Source of the DNA: an uncultured Prevotellaceae bacterium
Lineage (GTDB): Bacteria > Bacteroidota > Bacteroidia > Bacteroidales > Bacteroidaceae
Length of the DNA stretch: 42,375 nt
Assembly: GCA_902778255.1 (NCBI GenBank)
Contig: CACYXD010000024.1
Coordinates: 1-42,375 of the forward strand
Direction: 5' to 3'
Shown here piece after piece: positions 21,964-29,182 of this stretch. Positions within the stretch are counted from its first letter, which is position 1. The number at the start of each line of letters is the position of its first letter. Below the pieces are notes generated by a model that was given only the letters and a program-made list of their open reading frames with translations, was not told where the DNA came from and ran no database searches. The position numbers were made by a program, and so were the translations under genes.

Positions 21964-23763
21964 TTATAAATATAGTGGATAAATTAAGTTTATAATCACA
22001 AGCATGACAGTCAGCAATACCATGTGCATGACTACCCCCAGACGGGCAAAGTCGGTGAAGTGGAACGAGCCTGGGCCATAAATGAGCATGTGCGTGCTCG
22101 AGCCAATAGGGGAGGCAAAGCTGATGGTTACGCTGAGCATCAAAGACATGACGAAAGGCATGGGGTTACAGCCCATCAACACTGCCTGCTGATACATAAT
22201 GGGGAAAAACACGGCAGCGCTTCCTACGTCACTGACAAACTCGCTGACAAGAGATGCCAACAGACACATCACCACCATTACTACATAGGGGTTGGAACCG
22301 CATATGTCAAGCACCCCGTGGGCTATCACATCGGCAATACCTGTCTTGGTGATGGCTACCGAGAATACTACCGTGGTACCTAGTATCAGAAGCAGTTCCC
22401 ACTCAATGTACTTTGTCACTCTGTCCATCCTGCAGCACTTTGTCGCAAGCATGGCACCTGCAGCCATCATCGTGATAGCCATGAGCGGTAATGCGTGGAT
22501 TGTCGAAAGCAGGAACATCAATAATAGGATGATTGCAGAGAAGATGGTGCGCTTTCCCAGTTGTGGTACGAAATGTGAGTCAAAGAAAGTCAGACTACGG
22601 CGATTGGCCTGTTCCAGTTTCTCATCATCCTTTGGCGGACATTCCAACAACAGCGTGTCGCCTGCCTGCAAGCGGATTTCACGAGGCTGTCCTTTTATGC
22701 GCTTTCCCTGACGTGCTACTGCCACCAGTGCGACATCGTTCTTCTGCTCGAAGTCACATTCTGTCATTGACGTGCCTATCAGTTCGCTGCCAAACGAAAC
22801 GTATGCTGTGCGCATCTTTCGTTTCGAGTCAATATCGTTGATGCTCCACACATGGTGATCGGCTGCAGCCAACCCGTGGGTGCGTTTCAGTTCCAGGATC
22901 TCGTTAATCTGTCCGGCATATATCAGGCGGTCGCCTCCAAGTATCCATTCATCTTTCTTCACAGGCATTATAATCTCCTTGTCGAAACGCACGATTTCAA
23001 CCAGCGAGCCACCTTTTACTTGCATCAGTCCAGCTTCCTCTATTGTTTCGCCTACAGCAGGATTATCAGTAGGCACCAATAGCTCAACGGTATAATCAGA
23101 GGTTGTCTCGAACGACTGCTCTGCTGATTCACGTGAAGGGATGAAACGCTGAAACAGGATGACCAGCAGTACACCCACAATTGTAAGGACGAGTCCTGGC
23201 AGCAGTGGCTCGAAAAGATTGATGGGCTGTCCCGACTGATGCATATACAGTCCTGCAATAATCAGGTTTGATGAGTTTCCAAGTAGGGTGCACATGCCAC
23301 CAAGTGTTGCCGCATAGCTCAATGGTAGCAGCAGTTTTGACGGTGATATGTTTAGTTTCCTGGACCAAATTTTTACGGCATCAATAAACAAGGCTACCAC
23401 GTTAACCGAATTCAGTAGCGCACCCAAAATACTGATTGGTACCATTAGTTTTATGATGGCACGGTGATAGTTCTTGGGATCTCCAAGCACGTGTTTGGTT
23501 AGCCAGTAGAGAACGCCAGACTGCATCAGTCCTGCGATAATCACGAAAAAGGCTGCATGGACGACAACTGGCTCAGATCCGAATCCAGCCATACCCTCTT
23601 CTTCGGTTACTACGCCAGTAACCAGCAGTATGGTGAGCGCCCCCAGAAAAGCCACTTCTGCGGGAATACGCGTACGAGCCATCACAAAGAAGATGGAGAA
23701 TACGGTCACAGCCGTTATCCATGCGTGAGCACTAAGACCTAAAAACAGTTCTGCGTCCATCAT
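21964..23763 (-). CDS. SLC13/DASS-family permease with two RCK_C domains
   Basis: A 599-residue inner-membrane transporter. About six helices (5-200) precede a cytoplasmic segment (about 210-385) holding two TrkA_C/RCK_C-like domains (V-G-E-T-I-E-E-A... and I-G-T-S-M-T-E-C-D...), then about six further helices (395-595). The L-G-G-M-C-T-L-L-G-N-S-S-N-L segment is the substrate-site S-N-x motif region, and a matching G-S-S-T-H-M-L-I-Y lies in the second half. Family members move dicarboxylates, sulfate or other anions with sodium. The RCK_C domains could sense a small ligand. It lies between the RsbW-like gene (13 bases upstream) and the STAS gene (13 bases downstream), so expression is shared with the signalling genes. 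Confidence 0.9.
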   Translation of the reverse strand: MMDAELFLGLSAHAWITAVTVFSIFFVMARTRIPAEVAFLGALTILLVTGVVTEEEGMAGFGSEPVVVHAAFFVIIAGLMQSGVLYWLTKHVLGDPKNYHRAIIKLMVPISILGALLNSVNVVALFIDAVKIWSRKLNISPSKLLLPLSYAATLGGMCTLLGNSSNLIIAGLYMHQSGQPINLFEPLLPGLVLTIVGVLLVILFQRFIPSRESAEQSFETTSDYTVELLVPTDNPAVGETIEEAGLMQVKGGSLVEIVRFDKEIIMPVKKDEWILGGDRLIYAGQINEILELKRTHGLAAADHHVWSINDIDSKRKMRTAYVSFGSELIGTSMTECDFEQKNDVALVAVARQGKRIKGQPREIRLQAGDTLLLECPPKDDEKLEQANRRSLTFFDSHFVPQLGKRTIFSAIILLLMFLLSTIHALPLMAITMMAAGAMLATKCCRMDRVTKYIEWELLLILGTTVVFSVAITKTGIADVIAHGVLDICGSNPYVVMVVMCLLASLVSEFVSDVGSAAVFFPIMYQQAVLMGCNPMPFVMSLMLSVTISFASPIGSSTHMLIYGPGSFHFTDFARLGVVMHMVLLTVMLVIINLIYPLYL

Positions 23764-23776
23764 TCTTTACTACTTA

Positions 23777-24223
23777 TCACTTAACACTTCCCATTTCTTT
23801 ACTAAGTGTAAGTATGTTTTTATCGTCTTTATATTCATAGTTTATGTCGTCCATCAACTGACGTACCAAGAATATTCCCAATCCGCCAATAGGACGTTCT
23901 TCTGCCGATAGGGTGGTGTCGGCATCTGCTTCGGCAGTGGGGTCGAAAGGCGTTCCCTTGTCGGAAATTACAAACTGCAGTTTTCCGTTGCCCATCAGTG
24001 CATCAATCATGATGTCGCCCTGCGTACCAGCTGGATAGGCGTAGTTCATCACGTTCACCACGGCTTCTTCCATGGCCAGGTTCATCTGCATGGTGACGCT
24101 GGCATCGAAGCCTGCCTGTTCGCAAACCTCTTCCACGAATGTAGCCAACAATGGTACGTCCTGCACATTATTTGTCAGGGTGATGCTCTTTAGCAGTTGC
24201 ATTGTCACTTTCGATGTTTCCAT
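23777..24223 (-). CDS. RsbW-like anti-sigma factor / serine kinase (HATPase_c_2)
   Basis: A 148-residue GHKL ATPase. The N-box EEAVVNVMNY is at 52-61, the G1-type motif ISDKGTPFDP at 86-95 (Asp88), and the G2-type GGLGIFLV at 113-120. These are the signatures of RsbW/SpoIIAB kinases, which phosphorylate a STAS antagonist and hold a target protein. It is the first gene of the operon with SLC13, STAS and (p)ppGpp synthetase genes. No sigma factor gene or PP2C-type phosphatase is found in the window. A -7 box lies upstream at 24261-24268. Confidence 0.92.
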   Translation of the reverse strand: METSKVTMQLLKSITLTNNVQDVPLLATFVEEVCEQAGFDASVTMQMNLAMEEAVVNVMNYAYPAGTQGDIMIDALMGNGKLQFVISDKGTPFDPTAEADADTTLSAEERPIGGLGIFLVRQLMDDINYEYKDDKNILTLSKEMGSVK

Positions 24224-24260
24224 ATGCTGTCGATAAAATGCTTTGAACTATTTCATTATG

Positions 24261-24268
24261 CAAAGGTA
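24261..24268 (-). promoter_or_regulatory. -7 box of the partner-switching operon
   Basis: Minus strand reads TACCTTTG, an exact TAnnTTTG match, 37 bases before the RsbW-like ATG. A TTTG at 24284-24287 is too close (15 bases) to be a normal -33 box. Confidence 0.6.
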
Positions 24269-24374
24269 GCAAAAACTTGGCAACAAATTTTGTTTTTAAG
24301 GTTTTTTAAAGTGGAATCAGTTACCTAAAGGTAAAAAGTTCAATTGTCAAGTGCTCTTTCTCGTCTTTTTTGTG

Positions 24375-24382
24375 TACCTTTG
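24375..24382 (+). promoter_or_regulatory. -7 box of the secreted protein gene
   Basis: TACCTTTG matches TAnnTTTG, 19 bases before the ATG at 24402. A short palindrome, TTACC-TAAA-GGTAA (24321-24334), lies about 40 bases upstream. Confidence 0.6.
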
Positions 24383-24401
24383 CGCAGTTTTTTAAACTTT
24401 T

Positions 24402-26042
24402 ATGAACAATATGAAAGTATTTCTTAGTAACTTTATCAGACTCTTTGTCTGTAGTTTTATTCTCTGTATACAGCCGTTTTGCCTCCATGCGCAGACTACG
24501 GTGTTGACGCAGTCGTTTAAGAACATAACTGATGAGACGAGTTATACGGCTATTAGTAGTTATAATGGATGGTCTTTTGAGAACTGCTATGCCGCTGGAA
24601 AAGTTAATGGGGTGGATCATTTTTTGCAGGTAGGTTCAGGTTCATCTCCTTATAAACTAGGCAGCGTAACATCCCCGGTATTAGGTGTTGAAGGCAATGT
24701 CGTTGTGTTGGTAAGAACAAGTAGAATTACAATTGGTGCCAAGTTCTGCGTGTCAGTAGAAGGAACGGGGATAGTTAGTTCTACTGAGTATACTATTGAG
24801 GAGGGTTCTTTTTATCATCCGTCAGCAATCCTTATAAAAGGTTGTTTGCCCTCAACTAGAATCAGAATCGAAGGCACGAATGGTAAGTTTTATCTGCAGA
24901 TGACAAAAGCTTCTGTCGTTTCCGATGCAGTATTCTATGAATCGTTTGATTTTATGAACGGAAATGGTGGAAATGATGATACATACTCTGTTCCATCGGC
25001 TCTTGTATATGAAGAGAAAGCAAATATTTTTGACAATTATTCTGGAATAGATTTTTCTGGTGTATATCTTGGGGATAGGTGTATAGAGATAAATGTAAAG
25101 GATAATTATTATACAACACCTACATTTCCAACAGTAACAAATTCAATGCTATTGTCTTTCCGAATTGCAGGGACAAACAGCTCCGATGGGACTCCATTGG
25201 CGGTGGAACTCTCAGGAGGCGGTTCTATGAGTACCACAAGTTTTGATGTGGTTAGTGCAACGTGGAAAAAGTGTTATGCTGTGGTTTCTGATATGACTAC
25301 TTCAAGCCGCTTTACGTTTACAGGAAAGAAGGTTTTTCTTGACGATGTGATGTTGACGCCGATTAATAGTGGCCTCGACCAATCAAAGGATAATACGGCT
25401 TATATCGAAGCAAATGCTGATCAGGTGCGTACGGTGACGATTACTCGCACACTGACATCTGGCATCTGGTGCCCACTATGTCTGCCTTTCGATGTGACAC
25501 CTAATCAGATGGCAACAGAGATTGGCACCACCTGTGAGATTCGAACTTTATCGTCTATAGAGACCTCAACGGGTGTGTTTAGGTTTAATAGCGTTGAAGG
25601 GACGACAACGATAGAAGCAGGTACGCCCTTCTTGGTTAAGCTGACTGCTACTGTTGCAAATCCTACGTTTAGCAGTGTGGCCATCAAAAACACTGATCCA
25701 ATGAGCTATTCGAATGGTGATTACCAGTTTGTAGGCATTTATTCTCCAACCTATCTGGAGACCGATGGTACCAACCTGTTCCTTGGAATTGACGGCAATC
25801 TATATAAACCAGGCACGGGAGAGGGCGAAAACCGCTTAGGAGGTATGCGTGCCTATTTTGTGGTACCCGAGAAAGCTTCGGCTCGTGTGGCAATTTTCGA
25901 CGAGCCGACTACTGATGGCATTAATGTACTAACGGAAATGTCAAAGGCTGTTGTTTATGACTTGCAAGGTCGCCGTATTGATTCCTCAAAAGCTAATCAT
26001 GGCCTTTATGTTAGAGGAGGTCGTAAATGGATTGTAAAGTAA
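24402..26042 (+). CDS. Secreted beta-sandwich protein with C-terminal sorting-like domain
   Basis: A 546-residue protein I do not recognise by function. A signal peptide is present (residues 1-30, ending LHAQ). Two successive beta-rich segments (about 35-175 and 180-310) look like related jelly-roll domains: both contain an E/Q-S-F and end with an aromatic-rich strand before a linker. A third beta-rich region (about 330-490) begins V-R-T-V-T-I-T-R-T-L. The last 30 residues (V-V-Y-D-L-Q-G-R-R-I ... G-L-Y-V-R-G-G-R-K) match the C-terminal pattern common in exported Prevotella proteins and resembling type IX secretion signals. It is probably surface-exposed. A 54-residue peptide gene follows 18 bases downstream, probably in the same transcript. 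Codon use is slightly more AT-rich than the glycosidase genes. Confidence 0.7.
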   Translation: MNNMKVFLSNFIRLFVCSFILCIQPFCLHAQTTVLTQSFKNITDETSYTAISSYNGWSFENCYAAGKVNGVDHFLQVGSGSSPYKLGSVTSPVLGVEGNVVVLVRTSRITIGAKFCVSVEGTGIVSSTEYTIEEGSFYHPSAILIKGCLPSTRIRIEGTNGKFYLQMTKASVVSDAVFYESFDFMNGNGGNDDTYSVPSALVYEEKANIFDNYSGIDFSGVYLGDRCIEINVKDNYYTTPTFPTVTNSMLLSFRIAGTNSSDGTPLAVELSGGGSMSTTSFDVVSATWKKCYAVVSDMTTSSRFTFTGKKVFLDDVMLTPINSGLDQSKDNTAYIEANADQVRTVTITRTLTSGIWCPLCLPFDVTPNQMATEIGTTCEIRTLSSIETSTGVFRFNSVEGTTTIEAGTPFLVKLTATVANPTFSSVAIKNTDPMSYSNGDYQFVGIYSPTYLETDGTNLFLGIDGNLYKPGTGEGENRLGGMRAYFVVPEKASARVAIFDEPTTDGINVLTEMSKAVVYDLQGRRIDSSKANHGLYVRGGRKWIVK

Positions 26043-26060
26043 TCGAACGAAAATGTTGAT

Positions 26061-26225
26061 ATGAAAACAAAATATACAACCCCAGAAATCAAGATCTTTA
26101 AACTTACCTCAGTATGTCTTGGCACAACAAGCATTGATACTAATGGTGCATATAGCTCTGCCAGTGCCAGTAGCTATGCAGCATCGCGTGAATGCGACGA
26201 TTCATGGGATGAAGGTGAAGAATAA
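26061..26225 (+). CDS. Small 54-residue peptide
   Basis: An open frame of 54 codons starting 18 bases after the secreted protein stop. The product begins MKTKYTTPEIKIFKL and ends in a Ser/Ala-rich then acidic tail (SSASASSYAASRECDDSWDE). The pattern K-Y-x-x-P-x-I-x-x-x-x-L at the N terminus is seen in many short Bacteroidales proteins of unknown function encoded beside exported proteins. There is no membrane helix or signal peptide; two cysteines are present (residues 19 and 45). Function is unknown; a peptide precursor or a small partner of the upstream protein are options. Palindromes begin 8 bases after its stop. Confidence 0.55.
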   Translation: MKTKYTTPEIKIFKLTSVCLGTTSIDTNGAYSSASASSYAASRECDDSWDEGEE

Positions 26226-26232
26226 ATAAAAA

Positions 26233-26335
26233 TACCAACGCATGGTACGGGCAGTACCAAGCGTTGAAACTCTGAATACCAAGCTTTGGTATTCACGATA
26301 CCAAGCCTTGGTATTGGGGCTCCAATTGCTTGGTA
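26233..26335. repeat. Cluster of TACCAAG-type palindromes
   Basis: Within about 100 bases the core ACCAA(G) recurs five times, mostly as dyads: 26233-26247 (TACCA/TGGTA arms), a half-dyad near 26255-26266, 26274-26294 (9-base arms, 3-base loop), 26298-26314 (8-base arms, 1-base loop, perfect), and 26322-26335 (partial). The cluster fills the gap between the peptide gene and the convergent TM2 gene. It may act as tandem hairpins for transcript ending or stability, or as protein-binding sites. Confidence 0.75.
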
Positions 26336-26354
26336 GCCTGAATATAAAGATGAG

Positions 26355-26720
26355 TTAGTAGGCTGTTGCCTCAAGAATCTTCTTTGAATTGTATTTGCGG
26401 GTAGCGCTGGAAATCAAGAAGATGTCAATAAGCCACCATATCCAACTGAGCAGTCCGCATGTGAAAATGCCTGTCAGAATTCCAAATAGCAACTTTCCGA
26501 TTCCTAAGACGAAATCGCCAATCATGAATCGATCGATACCCAAGCCTCCGAATAGCACTGAGATGATTAAGACAGTGGTGGGGTCTTTTAGGTTTCCGAA
26601 AATCAGTGATGCCGATGCATAATCGTAATTGAGAAGTTGCTCGCGTATAGACTCAATGTACTCGGGAGCCAACTTGGAATTGTTCAGCATTACAAGTGCA
26701 TCTGCTTGTTTTTGCTCCAT
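26355..26720 (-). CDS. TM2-domain membrane protein (copy 1)
   Basis: A 121-residue inner-membrane protein. The N-terminal helical part (1-45) carries A-P-E-Y-I-E-S-I-R-E-Q-L, shared with the next TM2 gene. Two membrane helices form a TM2 domain (about 48-105) with the G-G-L-G-I-D-R-F-M-I-G turn between them. The tail is basic (T-R-K-Y-N-S-K-K-I-L). TM2 proteins occur in many bacteria and eukaryotes; no biochemical role is established. A terminator lies between this gene and the paralogue upstream, so it probably has its own promoter, which I could not identify. Confidence 0.85.
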   Translation of the reverse strand: MEQKQADALVMLNNSKLAPEYIESIREQLLNYDYASASLIFGNLKDPTTVLIISVLFGGLGIDRFMIGDFVLGIGKLLFGILTGIFTCGLLSWIWWLIDIFLISSATRKYNSKKILEATAY

Positions 26721-26737
26721 AATTGTTCGGTTTTAAA

Positions 26738-26769
26738 AAACGTCCCTACGTAGTACGGTAGGGACGTTT
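26738..26769 (-). terminator. Terminator after the second TM2 gene
   Basis: A perfect 11-bp stem (26738-26748 and 26759-26769) with a 10-base loop. On the minus strand it is followed by a T-run (complement of 26731-26740). It ends the CD225-DUF2752-TM2 transcript. Confidence 0.82.
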
Positions 26770-26789
26770 ATGTTTAATAACTACTTGAT

Positions 26790-27122
26790 TTAGAGGGAAG
26801 ACAGAATCTTCTCAGCGTTGTACTTCTTGGTACGGCCGCTGGCAGTGAAGATATCGATGATAGCCCAGATACCGCAAGCACCACAGGTGAGCAGCTTGGC
26901 AACACCAAGACCTACCTGACCCAGCATGAAACGGTCAACACCGTAGCAGCCGAGCAACCAAGCAATGATAGTCATCATTGTGGTACCTTTCAGACTTGCG
27001 AAAGCAGCCTGTGCTGCACCCTCGTCAGCATCGAGCAGACGCTGGCGGATGGTCTCAACATACTCAGGAGCAATTTTGTCCACATTAGCAGAAATCAACT
27101 GATCAACTTGTTCTTTTGTCAT
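26790..27122 (-). CDS. TM2-domain membrane protein (copy 2)
   Basis: A 110-residue paralogue of the downstream TM2 gene. A-P-E-Y-V-E-T-I-R-Q-R-L-L-D (about 18-31) matches the copy-1 N-terminal motif. The TM2 core has G-C-Y-G-V-D-R-F-M-L-G-Q between the helices and C-G-A-C-G-I-W-A-I-I-D-I-F in the second helix. The end K-K-Y-N-A-E-K-I-L is shared with copy 1. It follows DUF2752 by 36 bases and precedes the terminator at 26738. Confidence 0.87.
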   Translation of the reverse strand: MTKEQVDQLISANVDKIAPEYVETIRQRLLDADEGAAQAAFASLKGTTMMTIIAWLLGCYGVDRFMLGQVGLGVAKLLTCGACGIWAIIDIFTASGRTKKYNAEKILSSL

Positions 27123-27158
27123 AATAGTAAGTAATTAATGGGTTAATAATAATGTTAA

Positions 27159-27548
27159 TTAGATATGTAATATGTTTCTTACAATACACCATGTTGGCGT
27201 TATGATACATAATGCTATTGCTGTCACTTTTCCCTCAATCACCCTGCGCCATCGTAATTGGGCCTCTCCTGTTAGAATGAGCCTTTCTATGCCGAAAAGA
27301 ATCATGTAGGGAAGTATGATAAGCAGTAGGTAGTTGTATCCGAAGGCTTCTGAAAACCTTCCATGCATGAATGCGTGAAGGAATCGTTGCATACCGCATC
27401 CGGAACATTGATACCCTGTCAATTCATGAAAGATGCATTTTGGCGCAAATGATGTCTCAACAGGATTAAAAATGTAGAGCAAAGCAAGTACGACTACGGT
27501 CGCACTTGCAATGCCTATTGCGATAAGAGATTTCTTCGTTGTGTTCAT
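27159..27548 (-). CDS. DUF2752 membrane protein
   Basis: A 129-residue protein with three predicted helices (about 9-27, 71-92, 108-127). Between helices 1 and 2 is the DUF2752 signature: C-I-F-H-E-L-T-G-Y-Q-C-S-G-C-G-M-Q-R (Cys near 38, 48 and 51), followed by the typical H-G-R-F-x-x-A-F-x-x-N. Function of the family is not known; the conserved cysteines may bind metal or form disulfides. Its ATG starts directly after the stop codon of the CD225 gene, so the two are translationally coupled. Confidence 0.86.
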   Translation of the reverse strand: MNTTKKSLIAIGIASATVVVLALLYIFNPVETSFAPKCIFHELTGYQCSGCGMQRFLHAFMHGRFSEAFGYNYLLLIILPYMILFGIERLILTGEAQLRWRRVIEGKVTAIALCIITPTWCIVRNILHI

Positions 27549-27878
27549 TTATGATAGTTGGGCAAGGGTGCTAAATCCGTAGAACATCATATAGATAACA
27601 CTTCCGATGGCATTCAAAACCAATAAGACAGTGCTAACGATGTTAAACGTCTTTGCATTTTGTGAAGCCTCAAGAGCTATAGCATATCCAGCTTTTCCCA
27701 TTCGAAGGGAATTGTCTACCTCATTGGATTTCATGAGTGCATAAATAGACAGTCCAAGGCTGATAATACCACAACATGAACAACAGAAGACAATAGATAC
27801 TACCAAGTTGATGATAGACCATGTCTTATAATTATTCGGATGTTCGTAATAAGCTGTTTCTTGAGAATTGTAATCCAT
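27549..27878 (-). CDS. CD225/dispanin-family membrane protein
   Basis: A 109-residue protein with two membrane segments. The CD225 signature is visible: N-Y-K-T-W-S-I-I-N-L (about 15-24), a Cys-rich first helix end (F-C-C-S-C-C-G), then G-L-S-I-Y-A-L-M-K-S-N-E-V, and S-Q-N-A-K-T-F-N-I before the second helix. The family is named from the eukaryotic interferon-induced transmembrane proteins. Bacterial members are widespread but uncharacterised. ATG 27878 was chosen, as a longer start at 27923 would overlap ilvE and add a basic stretch before the family match. It heads the CD225-DUF2752-TM2 group, 37 bases downstream of ilvE. Confidence 0.85.
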   Translation of the reverse strand: MDYNSQETAYYEHPNNYKTWSIINLVVSIVFCCSCCGIISLGLSIYALMKSNEVDNSLRMGKAGYAIALEASQNAKTFNIVSTVLLVLNAIGSVIYMMFYGFSTLAQLS

Positions 27879-27915
27879 AATTATTCTTGCTGTATAGGGA
27901 ACAGTAAAAAGAATA

Positions 27916-28932
27916 CTACTCAATCACCACGCTAGTCCATCCGTGCTTGTCCTCAATCTCGCCGTACTGGATGCCACGAAGGGTGTCGTAAAGCTTCTTG
28001 GAGATAGGACCAGGCTGGTCGCCAAATGAATAGCGCTTGCCAGTGTCAAGGTCATCAATATATGAAATAGGTGAAATGACGGCTGCTGTACCGCAAGCAC
28101 CTGCCTCCTCGAAGGTCTCCAGTTCCTCCTCAGGAATCTGACGGCGCTCAACCTTCATACCCAGATCCTCGGCAACCTGCATCAGCGAACGGTTGGTGAT
28201 TGATGGAAGGATAGAGGTGGACTTTGGCGTGACGTAGGTGTTGTCCTTGATGCCGAAGAAGTTGGCAGCGCCGCATTCGTCCATGTATTTCTTTTCCTTA
28301 GCGTCCAGATAGAACTCGCAGGCATAGCCCTTCTCGTGAGCCAGATTGTTGGCGAAGAGGCTGGCTGCATAGTTGCCACCTACCTTATACTTACCAGTTC
28401 CAAGAGGAGCACTGCGGTCGTAGTCGCGAATGATAACGTAAGGGTTCGTAGAGAAGCCCCCCTTGAAGTATGGACCTACTGGGGTGACGAAAATCAAGAA
28501 GCAATACTCCTTGGCGGGATGAACGCCTACCTGTGCGCTGGTACCGATGAGCAGAGGACGGATATACAGCGTGGCACCACTCTCGTAAGTGGGAATCCAC
28601 TCCTGATTCAGACGTACAACCTTGTTGACCATCTCAGTGAAGAGTTCTGTTGGCACCTCTGGCATCATGATACCACGGCAGGTGCTCTGCAAACGCTCAG
28701 CATTATCTTTTACACGGAAAGTGCGAACCTTGCCGTCCTTGCAGCGATAAGCCTTCAAGCCCTCGAATGCCTCTTGTCCGTAGTGCAGGCAAGTGGCTGC
28801 CATATGTATTTTCAGATATTCGTCAGAACAAACTTCAACTTCTCCCCATTTACCGTCGCGATAGTAGCAGCGGACATTGTAATCGGTTGGTCTATAACCA
28901 AAGGATAGGTTCTTCCAGTCTAAATCTTTCAT
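27916..28932 (-). CDS. ilvE: Branched-chain amino acid aminotransferase
   Basis: A 338-residue PLP enzyme exchanging amino groups between leucine, isoleucine or valine and 2-oxoglutarate. The family features are clear: H-Y-G-Q-E-A-F-E-G-L-K-A-Y-R (50-63), I-R-P-L near 125-128, and PLP lysine Lys183 in GTGKYKVGGNYAAS. Length is usual for the eukaryote-like (class III) branch common in Bacteroidetes. A -7 box lies 33 bases upstream, after the xseB stop, so it has its own promoter though it lies in line with the xse genes. Confidence 0.96.
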   Translation of the reverse strand: MKDLDWKNLSFGYRPTDYNVRCYYRDGKWGEVEVCSDEYLKIHMAATCLHYGQEAFEGLKAYRCKDGKVRTFRVKDNAERLQSTCRGIMMPEVPTELFTEMVNKVVRLNQEWIPTYESGATLYIRPLLIGTSAQVGVHPAKEYCFLIFVTPVGPYFKGGFSTNPYVIIRDYDRSAPLGTGKYKVGGNYAASLFANNLAHEKGYACEFYLDAKEKKYMDECGAANFFGIKDNTYVTPKSTSILPSITNRSLMQVAEDLGMKVERRQIPEEELETFEEAGACGTAAVISPISYIDDLDTGKRYSFGDQPGPISKKLYDTLRGIQYGEIEDKHGWTSVVIE

Positions 28933-28965
28933 TTTTTTGCAGTGGTTAAAATTATGAATTTAGTG

Positions 28966-28997
28966 CAAAGATAGACAAATTTATTATAACTCGCAAG
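28966..28997 (-). promoter_or_regulatory. Promoter of ilvE
   Basis: Minus strand has TATCTTTG at 28966-28973 and CTTG at 28994-28997, 20 bases apart. The -7 box is an exact match; the -33 box is one base off TTTG. It lies between the xseB stop and ilvE ATG. Confidence 0.65.
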
Positions 28998-29002
28998 TTT
29001 TT

Positions 29003-29182
29003 CTAACTTTTTTCTAAAATTTTCTTGATTTCTGTATCAGTTTTGTATAATTTCTCCTTACATTGACTAATAAGTTGCTGAGCCAGCGTCAGCTTTTCGG
29101 CCAGTTGGTCAATGCTGTAATTGCCGGCTTCCATTTGTTGGACGATCTCTTCGAGTTGCTTGAGTGATTCTTCGTAAGTCAT
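29003..29182 (-). CDS. xseB: Exodeoxyribonuclease VII small subunit
   Basis: A 59-residue protein starting MTYEESLKQLEEIVQQMEAG, the standard XseB opening, with the L-x-x-A-x-x-L-I-x-x-C-K-E-K-L motif following. It forms an alpha-helical hairpin that stacks on XseA. The start ATG overlaps the xseA stop by four bases (ATGA), so the subunits are translationally coupled. Length is usual for Bacteroidetes XseB. Confidence 0.93.
   Translation of the reverse strand: MTYEESLKQLEEIVQQMEAGNYSIDQLAEKLTLAQQLISQCKEKLYKTDTEIKKILEKS

Noticed and set aside
26174-26374. A minus-strand frame across the palindrome cluster.
   Set aside because: Its repeated residues come from the TACCAAG dyads; no start context, and it overlaps the TM2 gene end.
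27879-27923. A longer N terminus for the CD225 protein (start at 27923).
   Set aside because: It would overlap ilvE, and the extra residues do not resemble the family; ATG 27878 fits better.
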